Shown here in pieces: positions 24,201-33,615 of a stretch of 64,000 nt of DNA. The notes below the pieces were generated by a model that worked only from the letters and a program-made list of their open reading frames with translations, was not told where the DNA came from and made no database searches. Made by a program: the position numbers and the translations under genes. Source of the DNA: Blautia obeum ATCC 29174. Its GTDB lineage: Bacteria > Bacillota > Clostridia > Lachnospirales > Lachnospiraceae. The stretch spans positions 3,585,957 through 3,649,956 of the forward strand of contig NZ_CP102265.1 in the NCBI RefSeq assembly GCF_025147765.1. The letters are read 5' to 3'. Each line of letters starts with the position of its first letter. The stretch's first letter is position 1.

Positions 24201-26716
24201 GCCTCTTCTTCTTTTACAAGATTGATCGTTCCGTTATCCAGGCATTCTACAAACTTGCGAACAAGCTCTGGATCAAATTGTTTGCCTGCATCCTGAATCA
24301 GCTTCTCCCGAGCTACTTTTACAGGGAAGGCTTTCTTATAGCATCGTATGGATGTCATGGCATCGAATGAATCTGCCACACACAGGATACGTGCCGTCAG
24401 CGGTATATCTTCGCCTGCAATACGGCGCGGATATCCTTTCCCGTCATAGCGTTCATGATGACCGATGACCGCCGGGATAACATAATCCAGTGACGGAAGA
24501 TGTCGGATAATGTCGATGGAAGCTTCTACATGGCCTTTGATCATCTCGTATTCTTCATCTGTCAATGATCCGGCCTTATTTAATACACTTTCTGGAATAC
24601 CAATTTTACCGATGTCATGCAAAAGTGCTGCCTGATGGATGATCTCTATCATATCTTCGTTCATTCCAAGTGTTCTTGCAAGTGCTGTTGCATAATAGGC
24701 AACATTTGTGGAATGGCTGAAGGTATAATGATCTTTTGCATCAATAGCTGCGGTCAATGCGTAGATGGTTGATTCATATTCTTTGTAAATATGTGCATGT
24801 GTTTTTGCGTGAGCATCTTTATTATTGTTGCGGAACATGGTATCAAAGACCTGAATTCCATTCTTCCCGCTGTGTTTTACGTGGTACACCGCAAGATCAA
24901 CATTTTCCAGCAGTTCTTTGACATTCTTTGCCGCATACGGTGCTGCACTGATTCCCGCACTGACTGTGATCGGCTTGAGCTTCATGTCGGTTCTGCGGTT
25001 ATTCATAACATATATCTGTTTTGCAATGGATTCCACCAGATTTCTGGCAGAGAAAAGGTCGTAGCCTGGAAGCAGAACAGCAAATTCTTTTGCGCCATAG
25101 CGGGCAGTATATCCACTTTCTCCTACGCTGCTATTGATGATGTCTGCAATGCGCTGCAAGCATATGTCGCCTTCTTTTATACCATACAGCTGATTGTATA
25201 ATTTAAAATCATCTACATTGATAATGGACAGTGCCAGCGAAGCATCTCTGTTTTTCTCGAATTCTTCATTGAGAACTTCATAAAAATATTTTCGATTTAA
25301 TAAACCTGTCAGCTCATCGGTTCTTGCCTCAAGACGGGCGTTCTCATACAGCTTTGCATTTTTGATAGCAATAGATGCCACTGATGTGATGTTTGAGATT
25401 ATCTCTACTTCATCGTATGCCAGTCTCTTTTTTGAAGAAGATGATGTGATCAGAATCACTCCCGCCAGATTATCACCATCTTTTAATCCGGCACAGTAAC
25501 GTGTATGGTTTTTATCCAGCTGATGTTTTTCCTCTTCCCACATGGACTTGTACTCTACAGAGTAGCGGAAATCACGGTAAATAATCGGTTCTTCGTGGTC
25601 TTTCAGCCACTGGACCATTGGATTTTCTTCTTCAAAGGCAAACGCCAGATCACTTAAAGGCTGGTCACTTGCAACCCCACGATATGGCTCGCCAGGTGCG
25701 TCCTGCATACAGATATAGATATTTCCAACATCCATCAAATCTTTCATAACATGGATCGTTTTATCCAGGATTTCCTGAAGATCCAGAGTTTTGGAGATTG
25801 CTGAATTAAATTCTCTGATCTTCTCAGCCTGATGGTTTTCTTCTCTGACAAACACGCAGCGGATCAAAAGCTTCCACAGATAAGTAAAGAGTGCATAGAT
25901 GATCAGAAAGACGATTGAAAAAACAAGAGTGTAAATCTGGGTGTTCTTATCCGGCCGCATATGAAATAGATTTTGCAGGGATGGAACAATATTTAAGAAA
26001 ACAAGAATGGAAAACAGGAATCCAACACCATAACACAGGGAAGGGGATGCCAGCATCTGCAGGCGGAACAAGCGTCTTCGGATCAGTGCGTAGAACAGTA
26101 AAAATACATTTACTACACCACTTAAGATATCAATCGGAAATCCGCTGAAGAACGGAATTCCAAGAAATGCATTTCCTAAGAACAATGCAAGGACTCCCAG
26201 CATAACCGGTTCATACTGGACTTTCATAGTCGGATTGTTTTTACAGATCCGTACAATGACTGTAAGAAGATGGATCAAGAAAATTGCCGATGGTATAAAA
26301 AATACGATGATTGCAGGCTTGATCTCATATACAAAAGCTGCAGCTCCGTTTTTTTCTACCATTTTGGGAGCTTCAAGGAAAACTCCAAATTGTGCATTCA
26401 GCCAGAAGCAGGTCAGCATGACCACAAAGTATATTCTTCCCGCAATACCGCTCTTTTCACCGCCAAAGGCGAGTATAAAACGGTAGTACGCATATGGCAG
26501 CAGCAAAATTCCCAACAGGGAAACCTGATACCAGAATTCACATCCAGGCCAAAGCTGTGCTCGCATAAAAGCAGAACCTCCAGTCCAGAATAGCAGGCCC
26601 GTCAGCACCACCAGGAAACTGTTTATTATTTTATTTCTCTTTGCTGTCAAAAACATCAACAGCATAAATCCATAACACAGCATGGCTATGATTGATATAT
26701 ATCCGTAGGTTCCCAT
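24197..26716 (-). CDS. Membrane HD-GYP cyclic-di-GMP phosphodiesterase with degenerate GGDEF
   Basis: 839 residues. Residues 1-290 contain eight or more membrane helices of the histidine-kinase N-terminal 7TM type; 310-450 a GAF-like domain; 460-620 a GGDEF domain whose active site reads YGAKEF instead of GGDEF, so it should not make cyclic di-GMP; 650-830 an HD-GYP domain with LLHDIGKIGIP, HHERYDGKGYP and DSFDAMTS all present. It probably degrades cyclic di-GMP, perhaps with GTP binding by the GGDEF remnant as control. It lies 3.5 kb from a complete diguanylate cyclase on the same strand. Confidence 0.92.
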   Translation of the reverse strand: MGTYGYISIIAMLCYGFMLLMFLTAKRNKIINSFLVVLTGLLFWTGGSAFMRAQLWPGCEFWYQVSLLGILLLPYAYYRFILAFGGEKSGIAGRIYFVVMLTCFWLNAQFGVFLEAPKMVEKNGAAAFVYEIKPAIIVFFIPSAIFLIHLLTVIVRICKNNPTMKVQYEPVMLGVLALFLGNAFLGIPFFSGFPIDILSGVVNVFLLFYALIRRRLFRLQMLASPSLCYGVGFLFSILVFLNIVPSLQNLFHMRPDKNTQIYTLVFSIVFLIIYALFTYLWKLLIRCVFVREENHQAEKIREFNSAISKTLDLQEILDKTIHVMKDLMDVGNIYICMQDAPGEPYRGVASDQPLSDLAFAFEEENPMVQWLKDHEEPIIYRDFRYSVEYKSMWEEEKHQLDKNHTRYCAGLKDGDNLAGVILITSSSSKKRLAYDEVEIISNITSVASIAIKNAKLYENARLEARTDELTGLLNRKYFYEVLNEEFEKNRDASLALSIINVDDFKLYNQLYGIKEGDICLQRIADIINSSVGESGYTARYGAKEFAVLLPGYDLFSARNLVESIAKQIYVMNNRRTDMKLKPITVSAGISAAPYAAKNVKELLENVDLAVYHVKHSGKNGIQVFDTMFRNNNKDAHAKTHAHIYKEYESTIYALTAAIDAKDHYTFSHSTNVAYYATALARTLGMNEDMIEIIHQAALLHDIGKIGIPESVLNKAGSLTDEEYEMIKGHVEASIDIIRHLPSLDYVIPAVIGHHERYDGKGYPRRIAGEDIPLTARILCVADSFDAMTSIRCYKKAFPVKVAREKLIQDAGKQFDPELVRKFVECLDNGTINLVKEEEA

Positions 26717-26759
26717 AAAATCCCCTTACTCCACTCTCGTTTTCATTCTTATTTAAAGC

Positions 26760-28385
26760 TTATCTCACTCTGTTCAGACTTTCCTGTATATCAAGCAGTT
26801 CCTTCAATTCATAATGTGAAGGGCTCATCTGATGTATCTTCTTACCGGTCTTTTTCTCATAGGCTTCAAATGTCCCACAAGTAAAGATCGTCACCTGCAG
26901 AGGATCCATTCCAAGAATCTTTTTCAAATCCCTGTAATCCTGATCAATATATTTGAAATATGTACTCAAAAGATCTTTCAAAATATTTGTGCTCATCGCA
27001 GTGTTGAGCAGTGCATCACGTTCCAGTTCCACATACATATGCAGATATGGACGATTCTGTTCATTATATTCTTTTGTTGCAACCCAATTTATGATCGGCA
27101 GCTTTGAAAGAGCGATCACGCTGCGGATTCCGTTTTCCGAAATCCTTGTAAATCCTGCAATATCGATAATCCACGGCACTCGGTCCACATATTCAAAGCG
27201 CGGGATCCTTGTCTCATCTTCACGGTTCTCCAGACCGACGCAGCGATACATATCACCACAGCGGTAGCGGGCAAACGCGCCACCTTTGAGAATAGTAAAT
27301 ACGAGTTCGTATTTTTCTCCCGGCCGAACTTCATCCATCAGATAAGTCGGCGGGATGTAAGAAGGATCTTCGTAATTTCGCATCATATCCTTCTCGGTGA
27401 TAAATTCATAAAACGCTGTATCCGGAAAGAAATACATTCCTTTTCTTGTCCAGGTCTCTGTTCCCATAATGGACGGTTCTGTACCGGCAAATAATTCCAT
27501 CGGACGGATTCCCCAGAGTTCTTCGAGGTCGTCTTTGTAGCAGAGGTTATCTGTACCGGCTACCATGAATCCTTTTAGATGGAAAAGATCTTTTGGAAGC
27601 ATTGCGCGGTTTTCTTTTTTGCAGCGACGCTTTGCCTGCAGCAGACGTAATATCATATGTGGCTTGCATTGCATAAGGCTTGACAGTTTTACTCCGCCGC
27701 CTCCACCGCCGTTTGTTAGCGAAGAAAGACTCAAGCTTACTGCATAAGCTACGCTTCCAAGTCCAAAGAAAAAGCCAAGATCTTTCTTCATCGCCATCTT
27801 AAATCCTAATTTGTTTCTTTCGCTGAAACTCATATTTACGGCTTCTTTTACTGCGGGCAGGAATTCGATTCCAATCTCCTCGCCCAGAGCCAACGGAAAG
27901 AGTCCTGTTGCAAAAGGAAGTGGTGCCAGCGCATACAGGAATTTGTCTGTAGCTGCTACATCAAAAGATCCTTTTTCTTTGCTGGTCGATAAGATCAGAC
28001 ATGCTGTAACATTATTCCGATAGGTGTCCAGCATGCTTCGAGTATACGGTGCCACCTTGATCGGGTGCTTTCCACCTTCCCAGGTTGTCTGGATCCAGAT
28101 GACCGGATTTCCCGGAAGCATATCCGGCTGCTTGGCAAGCAGAATATCCGCGTAATCATCGTAGGTTGTCAGCGGTACCATTTTTCTGAATTCATCCAGA
28201 TTTTGAGGATGTTTTCCCTTCAAAATAGACTGTCCCAGACCACAGTTGCTCCACAGCTTAACCTGTTCCTCCATCAACCGACGCTGAATCTTCATGTATC
28301 CATTCATCGACAGATCCAGGAATCCACAGTACTGCTGCCATATTTCTTTATACTGTTGTTTTTTTAATTTTTCTTCTAAATTCAT
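26760..28385 (-). CDS. GH3-family acyl-adenylate-forming protein
   Basis: 541 residues. It resembles bacterial GH3 (plant auxin-conjugase-like) proteins of the adenylate-forming superfamily: ELFAGTEPSIMGTETW in the place of the second ATP motif, and ARYRCGDMYRCVG as the conserved YRxGD motif. The first motif, usually Ser/Thr/Gly-rich, appears as TTWEGGKHPIKV and is weak. A run of six Gly (near residue 225) is unusual. GH3 enzymes join acyl acids to amino acids using ATP; the substrate here is unknown. The next gene, a membrane methyltransferase-like protein, lies 21 bp upstream in the same direction, so the two are an operon. Confidence 0.78.
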   Translation of the reverse strand: MNLEEKLKKQQYKEIWQQYCGFLDLSMNGYMKIQRRLMEEQVKLWSNCGLGQSILKGKHPQNLDEFRKMVPLTTYDDYADILLAKQPDMLPGNPVIWIQTTWEGGKHPIKVAPYTRSMLDTYRNNVTACLILSTSKEKGSFDVAATDKFLYALAPLPFATGLFPLALGEEIGIEFLPAVKEAVNMSFSERNKLGFKMAMKKDLGFFFGLGSVAYAVSLSLSSLTNGGGGGGVKLSSLMQCKPHMILRLLQAKRRCKKENRAMLPKDLFHLKGFMVAGTDNLCYKDDLEELWGIRPMELFAGTEPSIMGTETWTRKGMYFFPDTAFYEFITEKDMMRNYEDPSYIPPTYLMDEVRPGEKYELVFTILKGGAFARYRCGDMYRCVGLENREDETRIPRFEYVDRVPWIIDIAGFTRISENGIRSVIALSKLPIINWVATKEYNEQNRPYLHMYVELERDALLNTAMSTNILKDLLSTYFKYIDQDYRDLKKILGMDPLQVTIFTCGTFEAYEKKTGKKIHQMSPSHYELKELLDIQESLNRVR

Positions 28386-28406
28386 AGTCTGTCCGCTCCA
28401 GATCGA

Positions 28407-28976
28407 TCATTGTTTTCTGATACTATATAAGCATTTCTTTATGCTATCTCTATTCGGCATTAAAAACGGGGTTGTTTTCTGATATTCCCTGTAATTAAAA
28501 AATGTCTGTGGAAAAGTCCACAGATCCTGAAAAATGATATACAGATAGTTCCAAAAAATCATAAGCAGAAAATAGATTCCCTGTCTCCATCCGCCAAACA
28601 TTCCCCACATGCAAAGATATGCTCCTGCGAACCATAAAACTCCGGGATGACGGCACAGACCGTACACACCCTCTGTATATGCCGCACGTAATTTGTTTTC
28701 TTCACAGTAAGTTTCTTCAAAGGGAAGGGCAAAAAACAAGGTATATATAAGAAGTGCAAGGAAACACAAGGCTCCTGTTCCAAATCCAATTATTCTTCCG
28801 ATTCTGTGCTGGCACTGCCCCCACGAGAGCCAGAGCTCCATGACGAGCGATAAAGCCACCAGAACCGTCCCCCATGCGAAAAATTTTTGGAAAAATGTAT
28901 TTTTCTTTTTAATGCTGTTTATATCATAAATAAAATACAGGAGAAACCCTGCACTCCCTAGAATGAACTGCCACAT
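28407..28976 (-). CDS. Membrane protein of the ICMT/PEMT-like methyltransferase type
   Basis: 189 residues from the ATG at 28976 (GGGAGAAAAA upstream). Five or so membrane helices. GVYGLCRHPGVLWFAG and the C-terminal FQDLWTFPQTFFNYREYQ then PFLMPN have the pattern of isoprenylcysteine/phosphatidylethanolamine methyltransferase-like proteins (RHP and a downstream E/D-x-x-x-x-F motif). Whether it binds SAM cannot be decided. Paired with GH3, it hints at a small lipid- or acid-modifying pathway. Confidence 0.6.
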   Translation of the reverse strand: MWQFILGSAGFLLYFIYDINSIKKKNTFFQKFFAWGTVLVALSLVMELWLSWGQCQHRIGRIIGFGTGALCFLALLIYTLFFALPFEETYCEENKLRAAYTEGVYGLCRHPGVLWFAGAYLCMWGMFGGWRQGIYFLLMIFWNYLYIIFQDLWTFPQTFFNYREYQKTTPFLMPNRDSIKKCLYSIRKQ

Positions 28977-29088
28977 TTTTTCTCTCCCATTTTTGTACAT
29001 AATAACACATAACAGCCTTGTCACGCACATTAAATTATAATAAAAGAGACAATAAATAGCAAGCGCTATTTACTGTCCCATATGTGAA

Positions 29089-29205
29089 TTATATAAAAAT
29101 CTTCCTCAAAATCTCACTCAGCTTATTTATATCCCGCGATTTGACAATATGTCCATTCATTCCGGCGTTTTTGGCCTTCTGCATCTGCTTTAGAAAATCT
29201 TTTTT
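29089..29205 (-). pseudogene. Receiver-domain 3' remnant
   Basis: About 38 codons ending at 29089. The translation (DFLKQMQKAKNAGMNGHIVK then SRDINKLSEILRKI) has the pattern of the last part of a response-regulator receiver domain in hybrid sensor proteins (AGMNxHIxKPxD), with Ser in place of the Pro after the conserved Lys. No start or upstream half is present. It directly follows the MATE stop codon, at the same place where the 23945-24000 copy is joined to a different remnant. Confidence 0.6.
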
Positions 29206-29218
29206 ATCTCTTGCACAT

Positions 29219-30547
29219 CTATTCCTCAGTTGGCCATGACCTTCTGAGCGCCACATAGGATATTAAAAAGTTCGCAAACCAGCCAGCTGGTACAGCAAGC
29301 CAGACAAATGCAATGCCAAAACGCGGTGCAAAAATCAAAGCAACGGAAAGACGAATCGCCAGGTTCACCATATTTGCAATGAGGAACGGGCGCATGATTC
29401 CAAGACCACGAAGGACTCCATCAGTTGCCATTTTGATTCCCATAAAGATGAAGAAGTAGCCAAGCCATCTCATATAATCCCCAGATACCTGGTAGGCCAG
29501 GTCTGTTCCGTCTTTACCAAGAAACAGCGAGGAAATTTGCGTGTGGAGTGTTTCAATCACAATGAAGGCAATGGCTGCAAAACACACATCCAGCACTAAT
29601 GCAGCGCGGTAGCCTTTTTTGATACGCTGGGGTTTGTTTGCGCCAAGATTCTGGGATACATATGGCGAAACCGCATTGCCGATAGATACAAAAATCAGAG
29701 AAAAAACATTCTCTACCCGCATTGTCGCCGCATACCCCGCGAGTGCCTGTGTACCGAAAGGATTTACAACTGCCTGTACGATCATCATACCGATAGATAC
29801 TGTAGACTGCTGAAGAACTGAAGGCACAGCAATCTGAAACATGGAATGTAACTCCTGCCTGTCAAACCAGTCAAAGTAACTTTTATATCGCCGCATCCGA
29901 CTAAGGAAAAGCAAAAGTGAGAACACCGCAGAAATTCCCTGTGCGATCAAGGTCGCAAGCGCTGCACCAAACACACCGAGATCAAGTCCGGCTACCATCC
30001 AAAGATCCATGAAGATATTTAAGATTGATGAAAAAATCAGAAGTCCCAGTGGAATTTTGGATTCTCCTATAGAATTAAACATCGTTGAAAGAATGTTATA
30101 CATAAACAAAAACGGAAAGCCCACAAAATAGACCCGCAAATACAGCACTGCGTCATCCAGTATATCGGCAGGAGTTTGTAGCGTACTCATCATCGAGCGA
30201 GAAAAACAAAAGCCAAAAACGCCAAGGACTATGCTTAGAACTAAAAAGCTAAGCAGAGACGTTGACACGATGGTTTTCATTTTTCCATACTCCCTGGCAC
30301 CAAAATAGCGGCTCACGAGTACACCTGCACCGACACCGGCCCCCAGCGCCACACAAATGAAAACATTAGTCAACGCTGCACATGCACCGACAGCTGCAAG
30401 CGCGGAAGAACCCACAAACTGACCGACGATGATGGAGTCGGCCATATTATATATTTGCTGAAAAAAGCTGCCTAAAATCATTGGCATTGCAAAAACCGTC
30501 AAAGCTTTAAGAGGCGCATCTGTAATCAGGTATTCATCTTTTGACAT
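29219..30547 (-). CDS. MATE-family multidrug efflux transporter
   Basis: 442 residues with twelve membrane segments in two similar halves (GSFFQQIYNMADSIIVGQFV near residue 28; VPSVLQQSTVSIGMMIVQAV near 240), the mark of NorM/DinF-type transporters that export drugs or metabolites with Na+ or H+. Start ATG at 30547 with GGAGGA. A consensus promoter at 30645-30673 drives it. The divergent Lrp/AsnC gene is its probable regulator. Its 3' end is duplicated at 23945-24000. Confidence 0.93.
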   Translation of the reverse strand: MSKDEYLITDAPLKALTVFAMPMILGSFFQQIYNMADSIIVGQFVGSSALAAVGACAALTNVFICVALGAGVGAGVLVSRYFGAREYGKMKTIVSTSLLSFLVLSIVLGVFGFCFSRSMMSTLQTPADILDDAVLYLRVYFVGFPFLFMYNILSTMFNSIGESKIPLGLLIFSSILNIFMDLWMVAGLDLGVFGAALATLIAQGISAVFSLLLFLSRMRRYKSYFDWFDRQELHSMFQIAVPSVLQQSTVSIGMMIVQAVVNPFGTQALAGYAATMRVENVFSLIFVSIGNAVSPYVSQNLGANKPQRIKKGYRAALVLDVCFAAIAFIVIETLHTQISSLFLGKDGTDLAYQVSGDYMRWLGYFFIFMGIKMATDGVLRGLGIMRPFLIANMVNLAIRLSVALIFAPRFGIAFVWLAVPAGWFANFLISYVALRRSWPTEE

Positions 30548-30644
30548 TCTTATATTCCTCCACGAGTTTCATAATTTCACTTATCCTTCCCTTCATCAGA
30601 CCTTATATATACGAAGTGTAAGTATAAAGTTACGTTACGAAGCA

Positions 30645-30673
30645 ATTATATGTGGTTACAATTAATAAGTCAA
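30645..30673 (-). promoter_or_regulatory. Promoter of the MATE gene
   Basis: On the minus strand TTGACT (30673-30668), 17-bp spacer, TATAAT (30650-30645), about 98 bp upstream of the start codon. Confidence 0.7.
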
Positions 30674-30759
30674 GTCATCGTTTACTTTGGGTAATATGAA
30701 TGATATGATATCCAGGAAAACTACTATCCACAGGATATTATTTTACAGGAGGGGTATTT

Positions 30760-31218
30760 ATGTACCTGGACGGTTTAGATGAACTGGATCAGAAGATTAT
30801 CCAGTTGCTTATAGAAAATGCACGTATCTCTTACTCTGATATCGGTAAAGAAACCGGTATTTCCAGGGTGGCAGTAAAAGTCCGGATTCAGGCATTGGAG
30901 AAAAAGGGGGTAATTGAAGAATATACAACTATAATTAACCCTCAAAAAATCAGTGGTGCTGTATCATGCTATTTTGAAATTGAAACAAAACCAGACTCCC
31001 TGTCACAGGTGACAGATATATTATATAAAAATGATACAGTTACGCAGATTTACCGCGTCACAGGAAGAGACAAACTGCATGTACATGCCGTTGCCTCATC
31101 GAGTGATGAAATGGAACACTTCCTGCACAATGTCATTGACGCCCTGCCTGGTGTCATCAGCTGCAGCTGCAATACAATCTTATCACGTATTAAAGATATT
31201 AAAGGATTACGGCTATAA
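30760..31218 (+). CDS. Lrp/AsnC-family transcription regulator
   Basis: 152 residues. N-terminal helix-turn-helix (LDELDQKIIQLLIENARISY; GISRVAVKVRIQALEKKG) followed by an alpha-beta RAM effector domain (YFEIETKPDSLSQVTDILYK). AGGAGGGG lies before the ATG. It is divergent from the MATE gene, with 212 bp between the starts, so it probably senses an amino acid or related molecule and controls the pump. Followed by a terminator. Confidence 0.92.
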   Translation: MYLDGLDELDQKIIQLLIENARISYSDIGKETGISRVAVKVRIQALEKKGVIEEYTTIINPQKISGAVSCYFEIETKPDSLSQVTDILYKNDTVTQIYRVTGRDKLHVHAVASSSDEMEHFLHNVIDALPGVISCSCNTILSRIKDIKGLRL

Positions 31219-31243
31219 ACTGAAACACTGGAAATTACTGAAA

Positions 31244-31282
31244 AGACCTCGATGATCTGGTTTTTCCAGACCGTCGGGGTCT
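31244..31282 (+). terminator. Terminator of the Lrp/AsnC gene
   Basis: AGACC...TCTGG-TTTTT-CCAGA...GGTCT hairpin followed by ATTTAG; 26 bp after the stop. Confidence 0.75.
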
Positions 31283-31407
31283 ATTTAGTATAATTTATAA
31301 ATTTTCTGAATGATTCCACGACAGAGTTTTTGCTGCGACTTTCTTACTTAAAAAGTCTTAAATAGCTTTAAGTTTTCTGTTTTATTCGTAAAGTTTATCC
31401 GCTTTTC

Positions 31408-32256
31408 TTATTTCGCAATAAACAGTACTCCCAGAGTTCCCGGCCCACAATGGCTTGAAACCACACCACCGGCGCGCGTCTCAAGAATTTCCTGAAAAAT
31501 TCCAAGACTCTGCAGATAAGCCTGCACATCTTCCACAATCTTACGGTCACAGCCGGAATGTGTAATAAACACTCGCTCCGGTCGTGCATTTTTAAGGTCT
31601 GCCTCCATATCTCTGACATAAGACATGACTACAGAATGTAATTTGCCGCGATACTTCTTAGCTGCATCCATTGCACCGTTTTCTACTACGATCTTTGGAT
31701 GCAGCTTCAATACACTTCCTGCCATAGCCGCAACCGCATTACAGCGACCTCCACGATACAAATACACCAAAGTGTCTACCACAAAGCTTGCACGCACTTT
31801 TGGCCTCACTTCCTCTAGCGCAGCCGTAATTTCTGCAGCACTTTTTCCTGCCTGTGCCATTACTGCTGCCTCCACGACTTGAAGCCCAATACCTGTTGAA
31901 AGATTTGCAGAATCAATAACCGTCACAAGATCGGAGGCTTCCAGCTCATCAGCAGCAAGACGCATAACATTTCCGGAAGTTGACATACTTGATGATATTG
32001 AAAAACAGATAACTTCCCTTTTTTCTTCAACATAAGGTTTCAATATTTTTATCGCATCCACCAGAGATGGTGCCGAAGTTTTGGGTGTTGTCTTATGTGC
32101 ATCTGACCATGCAAAGATTTCATCCGGAGTTATATTTTTGCCATCCTTATATTCCTTCTCGCCAAGAAGAATATGAAGCGGCAAAATATCAATATCATAT
32201 CTGTTCACCAGCTCTGGCGAAAGGTCGCAGGTACTGTCTGAAATTATTTTTACCAT
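31408..32256 (-). CDS. DegV-family fatty-acid-binding protein
   Basis: 282 residues. VKIISDSTCDLSPEL at the N-terminus, the SSSMSTSGN loop near residue 90 and a second domain with YRGGRCN mark the DegV family (FakB-like), which bind a fatty acid and present it to a kinase FakA for phospholipid synthesis. Which fatty acid, and whether a FakA partner exists, is not visible here. AGGAGG lies before the ATG. Single gene. Confidence 0.92.
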   Translation of the reverse strand: MVKIISDSTCDLSPELVNRYDIDILPLHILLGEKEYKDGKNITPDEIFAWSDAHKTTPKTSAPSLVDAIKILKPYVEEKREVICFSISSSMSTSGNVMRLAADELEASDLVTVIDSANLSTGIGLQVVEAAVMAQAGKSAAEITAALEEVRPKVRASFVVDTLVYLYRGGRCNAVAAMAGSVLKLHPKIVVENGAMDAAKKYRGKLHSVVMSYVRDMEADLKNARPERVFITHSGCDRKIVEDVQAYLQSLGIFQEILETRAGGVVSSHCGPGTLGVLFIAK

Positions 32257-32328
32257 GAAATATTACCTCCTGCTGTTTTATAGACAATATATTACCACAA
32301 TTCAAGAATGAAGGATACACCTGTATCT

Positions 32329-33417
32329 TTATTTCTTACTACGATATGCTTCCGCTTCCCAATGAGTAATAAAGTATGTAATATCATCTGTCATCTGTAA
32401 TGCACCGCCAAAACTTTCGGCATATACAGCAAGTTTGATCGCATCCTTTACCAGAAGCTGTGCTTTTGCAGCTTTTGCCTTGTCATCTTCCATGATAAAT
32501 GCGCCCACGCCCTGTACCAGGATCAGTCTTGGTTCTTTGTCATGCTCTTTCATAAATGCATCCAGTACATCTTTTGCCTGTTCAACATTTTCTACAAATA
32601 ATGGGTATGGTCCGCAGTATACAATGTGATCCGGAGTAAATGGTTTCAAAAGCGGTGCTGCAGTTGTTTTATCTTTCACAAAATTATTCATTTCTGCAGC
32701 CGGAACAACTTCTACAGCATGTCCCAGTAACTCGGAAAGTCTCTTTGCAGTCTGTTCTTTTTCAGGTGTAACTGCATCACTTACGTCAGCCGTTCTTTTT
32801 ACCTGTTTCTCTAATTTGCTGATAACTCCATCAAATAAAACACCTATCTCTTCTACAGTATTTGCTGCAACAAAAATTCCATGATTCTGAAGTAGAAGTA
32901 CCTGCACATCTTTTCCAAATTCTGCTTTATACGCATTCATTTTTTCATAGCAGATACGTGCCAGCGTATATCCCGGTTTGCAGATATCGATCCAGAGTAC
33001 ATCTTTGCCAAGAAGCTGTTCACAAAGTGTCTGCGCACCCTTTCCGCAGGTCAGACCATTAACAAGAGTCGGATGAACATGCAGTACATAAGTATAAGCA
33101 AATAAATTATGAAGCAAAGCCTCTACACTTGGGCGTTTCGTCTTGTCATCATCGGTTACTGCTGCCATAACATCCGCAAGATATGCAGATTCACGTTTCA
33201 CATCGTCTGCAGGGTATTCTGTTTTCATAATCTCATTCAGACGGGCTCTGTCCATTTTGACAAATTCTTCTGCTTTGATCGTAGCAAGCTGTGTACCGGA
33301 ACCTTTAACATACAGGGTTGTATCGTCTTTGACAGAAGTATTGCCGCCACCTGCCAGGACGTAAGCCGGATTGCTGCCGTATGTATTTGACATTTTTACT
33401 AAAGTTGAAAGATCCAT
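32329..33417 (-). CDS. Class II aldolase/adducin-family protein
   Basis: 362 residues. AYVLAGGGNTSVKDDTTLYV near residue 18 (Gly-rich phosphate loop with Asn) and the zinc ligands HVHPT near 110 and QNHGIF near 175 mark the class II aldolase fold (fuculose/rhamnulose-phosphate aldolases). The C-terminal 130 residues resemble the aldolase part of longer RhaD-type bifunctional proteins, of which the dehydrogenase half is missing. The sugar substrate is unknown. Ends 72 bp from the DegV start with no clear terminator between. Confidence 0.85.
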   Translation of the reverse strand: MDLSTLVKMSNTYGSNPAYVLAGGGNTSVKDDTTLYVKGSGTQLATIKAEEFVKMDRARLNEIMKTEYPADDVKRESAYLADVMAAVTDDDKTKRPSVEALLHNLFAYTYVLHVHPTLVNGLTCGKGAQTLCEQLLGKDVLWIDICKPGYTLARICYEKMNAYKAEFGKDVQVLLLQNHGIFVAANTVEEIGVLFDGVISKLEKQVKRTADVSDAVTPEKEQTAKRLSELLGHAVEVVPAAEMNNFVKDKTTAAPLLKPFTPDHIVYCGPYPLFVENVEQAKDVLDAFMKEHDKEPRLILVQGVGAFIMEDDKAKAAKAQLLVKDAIKLAVYAESFGGALQMTDDITYFITHWEAEAYRSKK

Positions 33418-33562
33418 AGTTAAAATTCCTCCCTTGACTTCTCATCTTAATAGTTTCGATATTACTTATAGTATTATAGTACACCATATATAAAAAGTTA
33501 TCTATGCAAATATCGTGTCACAAAATATAACAAAACCCACCTTATCGTTGGCGCAGATCAAG

Positions 33563-33600
33563 AAAAAAGCAACCAGGACTTAACATCCTGATTGCTTTTT
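33563..33600. terminator. Bidirectional terminator
   Basis: AAAAAAGCAA...AGGA-CTTAACA-TCCT...TTGCTTTTT, 16 bp past the stop of the LTA-synthase-like gene (minus strand). Confidence 0.8.
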
Positions 33601-33615
33601 GCTCTCATTATTCTG

